NCBI GenBank assembly: GCA_016782885.1 | Contig: JADHXQ010000058.1 | Location: 1 to 32,616 of the forward strand | Source of the DNA: Phycisphaerae bacterium | Lineage (GTDB): Bacteria; Planctomycetota; Phycisphaerae; SM23-33 | DNA: 32,616 nucleotides | Reading direction: 5' to 3' | Program-made: the position numbers and the translations under genes | Notes under the pieces: model-generated | What the model was told of the DNA's origin: nothing | Databases searched by the model: none | The model's input: only the letters and a program-made list of their open reading frames with translations | Shown here: piece by piece, positions 31,170-32,616 of the stretch | How positions within the stretch are numbered: position 1 is the stretch's first letter | Layout of the letters: each line of letters begins with the position of its first letter

Positions 31170-32616
31170 TCAGACTTCGAAAACGCCCTTGATCTTGTCA
31201 ACTATGTACTTTGCGGCTTTGTATTCGGACTCGAGCGTCGCGCCGGCTACGTGCGGGGTCACCAGCAGATTATCGTGCTCGCGGGCGTACTGTATCAGGG
31301 GCAGGTTCCGCTTGGCCAGAAGATGTTCGTTGCGGATCACGTCGACGCCGGCTGCTCGGAGCTTTCCGGACTCGAGGGCCTCTATCAGGGCGTCTTCGTC
31401 GATGACGTCGCCCCGCGAAGTGTTCAGGAAATATGCCCCGTCCTTCATCTTTGCCAGGAACGCCTTGTCGACCATGCCCGTGGTTTCTTCGGTAAGCTTG
31501 ACGTGGACGCCCACCATATCCGAGGCGCCCAGGAGTTCGTCGAGCGGGACCTGCCTGACACCGGGGACTTCGATCGTCTGATACGGGTCGCAAACCAGCA
31601 CGTTTATCCCAAATCCCCGGGCGAAACTTATCATCTTCCGTCCGATCCGCCCGCACCCGACCAGGCCGAGGGTCTTACCGTTGACTTCGATATTCCTGAA
31701 CTCGAACTCCCTCTCGCGCCACACGCCCATTGCGGCCTGGGCGACACAGTGGGGAATCTTTTTGATCATCGCCATCAGGAGCGTAAAGCTGAACTCCGCC
31801 GAGGCGTGAATCTGCTCGATCACGGGCGACCCGCCGAGGCTGAAAACCTCTATGCCCCTGTCGGCCGCACAAGCCAGATCGATATGGTTGGTGCCCGTCG
31901 ACGGGCTTCCGATCACCTTGAGCCCCGGCGCCGCATCCATCAGCACGCCGTCGATTATGTACGGCGGGCAGGGGCTGCATAACCAGGCGTCTCTGTCGGC
32001 GATATGCTCGAGCACCGTCTCCAGAGGCGCATTGAACGCGAAGATCGTATCGAAATCCTCGCGGACGCTGGTCTTCAGGTGCGGCATGAATTCGTACCCC
32101 GCAGAGAACAGCAGCTTCGGGCGGTCCGGCGACGGGAAGATTTCCACCTTCGTCTCCGGTGCGATCCGGACGGGAACATTGTCGCACATTCCCCGCTGGA
32201 TCAGCGACTCGGCGAGGTAGAAGTCGATCATGGAATCGATATTGACCGATCGTTCGTCGGGCATGACAAACGCGCGGGAATCGTCGCCGTTTCGCGTGAA
32301 GTCCACCACGATAGTGTCGCGCCGCATCGAGTAGATCGCCCCGTTGCGGATGAAGCACTCCTCGAGATCCTGCCTGCGCGAGCCTTCGCCCTCGGGGAAC
32401 TCCGAGCAGAAGTCGCGAATCTGGTCGTCGACGATCCGCTTCATCCTGACCGGATGTTTGTCCTGCATCTGGCAGACGCTGATCACCGAATCGGCGCCGG
32501 TCTCGATGAGCCTGGTCAGGGCGTCGTCGATGTCCCGGGCGTTTCTCAGCGGCGATACGCAGGGCAGTTCCACTACGTAATCGTAGGTCTTGTCGAGGAA
32601 CGCCTCGGTCGCCACC
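31170..32616 (-). CDS. NeuA-type cytidylyltransferase fused to a 2-hydroxyacid dehydrogenase (5' end beyond window)
   Basis: The visible part is about 482 codons and remains open at the right edge. The first 150 visible residues are the C-terminal part of a CMP-sugar synthetase: DYVVELPCVSPLRNARDIDD, GADSVISVCQMQDKHP, IRNGAIYSMRRDTIV and SVNIDSMIDFYLAESLI. The CTP-binding N-terminus lies outside the window, so the GTG near the edge is probably internal. Residues about 165-481 are a complete 2-hydroxyacid dehydrogenase with GLVGCGRIGRKM near 317, Arg in NTSRGD, Glu in DVIRNEH and His in TPHVAGAT. This is the second such dehydrogenase in a fusion here, after 6365-8320. Reduction of an alpha-keto sugar acid coupled to CMP activation is one possibility. 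Confidence 0.88.
   Translation of the reverse strand, partial: VATEAFLDKTYDYVVELPCVSPLRNARDIDDALTRLIETGADSVISVCQMQDKHPVRMKRIVDDQIRDFCSEFPEGEGSRRQDLEECFIRNGAIYSMRRDTIVVDFTRNGDDSRAFVMPDERSVNIDSMIDFYLAESLIQRGMCDNVPVRIAPETKVEIFPSPDRPKLLFSAGYEFMPHLKTSVREDFDTIFAFNAPLETVLEHIADRDAWLCSPCPPYIIDGVLMDAAPGLKVIGSPSTGTNHIDLACAADRGIEVFSLGGSPVIEQIHASAEFSFTLLMAMIKKIPHCVAQAAMGVWREREFEFRNIEVNGKTLGLVGCGRIGRKMISFARGFGINVLVCDPYQTIEVPGVRQVPLDELLGASDMVGVHVKLTEETTGMVDKAFLAKMKDGAYFLNTSRGDVIDEDALIEALESGKLRAAGVDVIRNEHLLAKRNLPLIQYAREHDNLLVTPHVAGATLESEYKAAKYIVDKIKGVFEV

Overview
The window is one long surface-glycan biosynthesis locus of a bacterium with roughly 55-60% G+C (estimated by eye). The lineage cannot be fixed from the sequence. 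The WecA-type lipid-carrier gene, the Wzx-type flippase and the use of CDP- and CMP-sugars point to undecaprenyl-linked O-antigen, capsule or exopolysaccharide synthesis. The many radical SAM and cobalamin-type enzymes suggest an anaerobic or microaerobic, B12-using organism. A planctomycete or similar environmental lineage is only a guess.

Layout. At the left edge a partial WecA/MraY-family glycosyl-1-phosphate transferase (minus strand) diverges from a small ArsR-type regulator (plus strand). The spacer between them carries three mutually complementary inverted-repeat arms and two similar promoter-like motifs. A hairpin separates the regulator from the main cluster, and every gene from 1923 to the right edge lies on the minus strand. 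In transcription order (right to left) there are five blocks. (i) 32616-31170: the end of a CMP-sugar synthetase (NeuA) fused to a 2-hydroxyacid dehydrogenase. (ii) 30959-20133: a short NeuB, a GT2/NeuA-like fusion, a TylF-type methyltransferase, then phosphonate genes (PEP mutase fused to a nucleotidyltransferase, phosphonopyruvate decarboxylase, iron-type alcohol dehydrogenase, LicC-like cytidylyltransferase), a B12-type radical SAM enzyme, APS kinase and a sulfotransferase. (iii) 19946-13220: a B12-type radical SAM enzyme, a GT-B-like transferase, the flippase, a SPASM radical SAM enzyme and a NeuA. (iv) 13015-10015: a third B12-type radical SAM enzyme and a second GT-B-like transferase. 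(v) 9936-1923: an SDR, a methyltransferase and a dehydrogenase/degenerate-radical-SAM/SPASM fusion, followed by the CDP-glucose pathway (rfbF, rfbG, a 3,5-epimerase-like protein, an SDR) and a GT2.

Blocks i/ii, ii/iii and iii/iv are separated by three copies of the same roughly 136-bp near-palindromic repeat. All copies have the same orientation and end 30-36 nt before the next start codon.

How it may work together. PEP to phosphonopyruvate, phosphonoacetaldehyde and 2-hydroxyethylphosphonate, followed by cytidylylation, would give a CMP-phosphonate donor. APS kinase and the sulfotransferase would add sulfate. NeuB and NeuA modules suggest a CMP-activated ulosonic or related acid, and rfbF/rfbG a CDP-6-deoxy sugar. 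The combined prediction is a phosphonylated, possibly sulfated glycan tailored by radical SAM and methyltransferase enzymes. The most unusual proteins are the fusion at 6365-8320, whose radical SAM cysteines are replaced at the exact motif positions, the NeuA-dehydrogenase fusion at the right edge, and the GT2-NeuA fusion with a degenerate CTP-binding motif.
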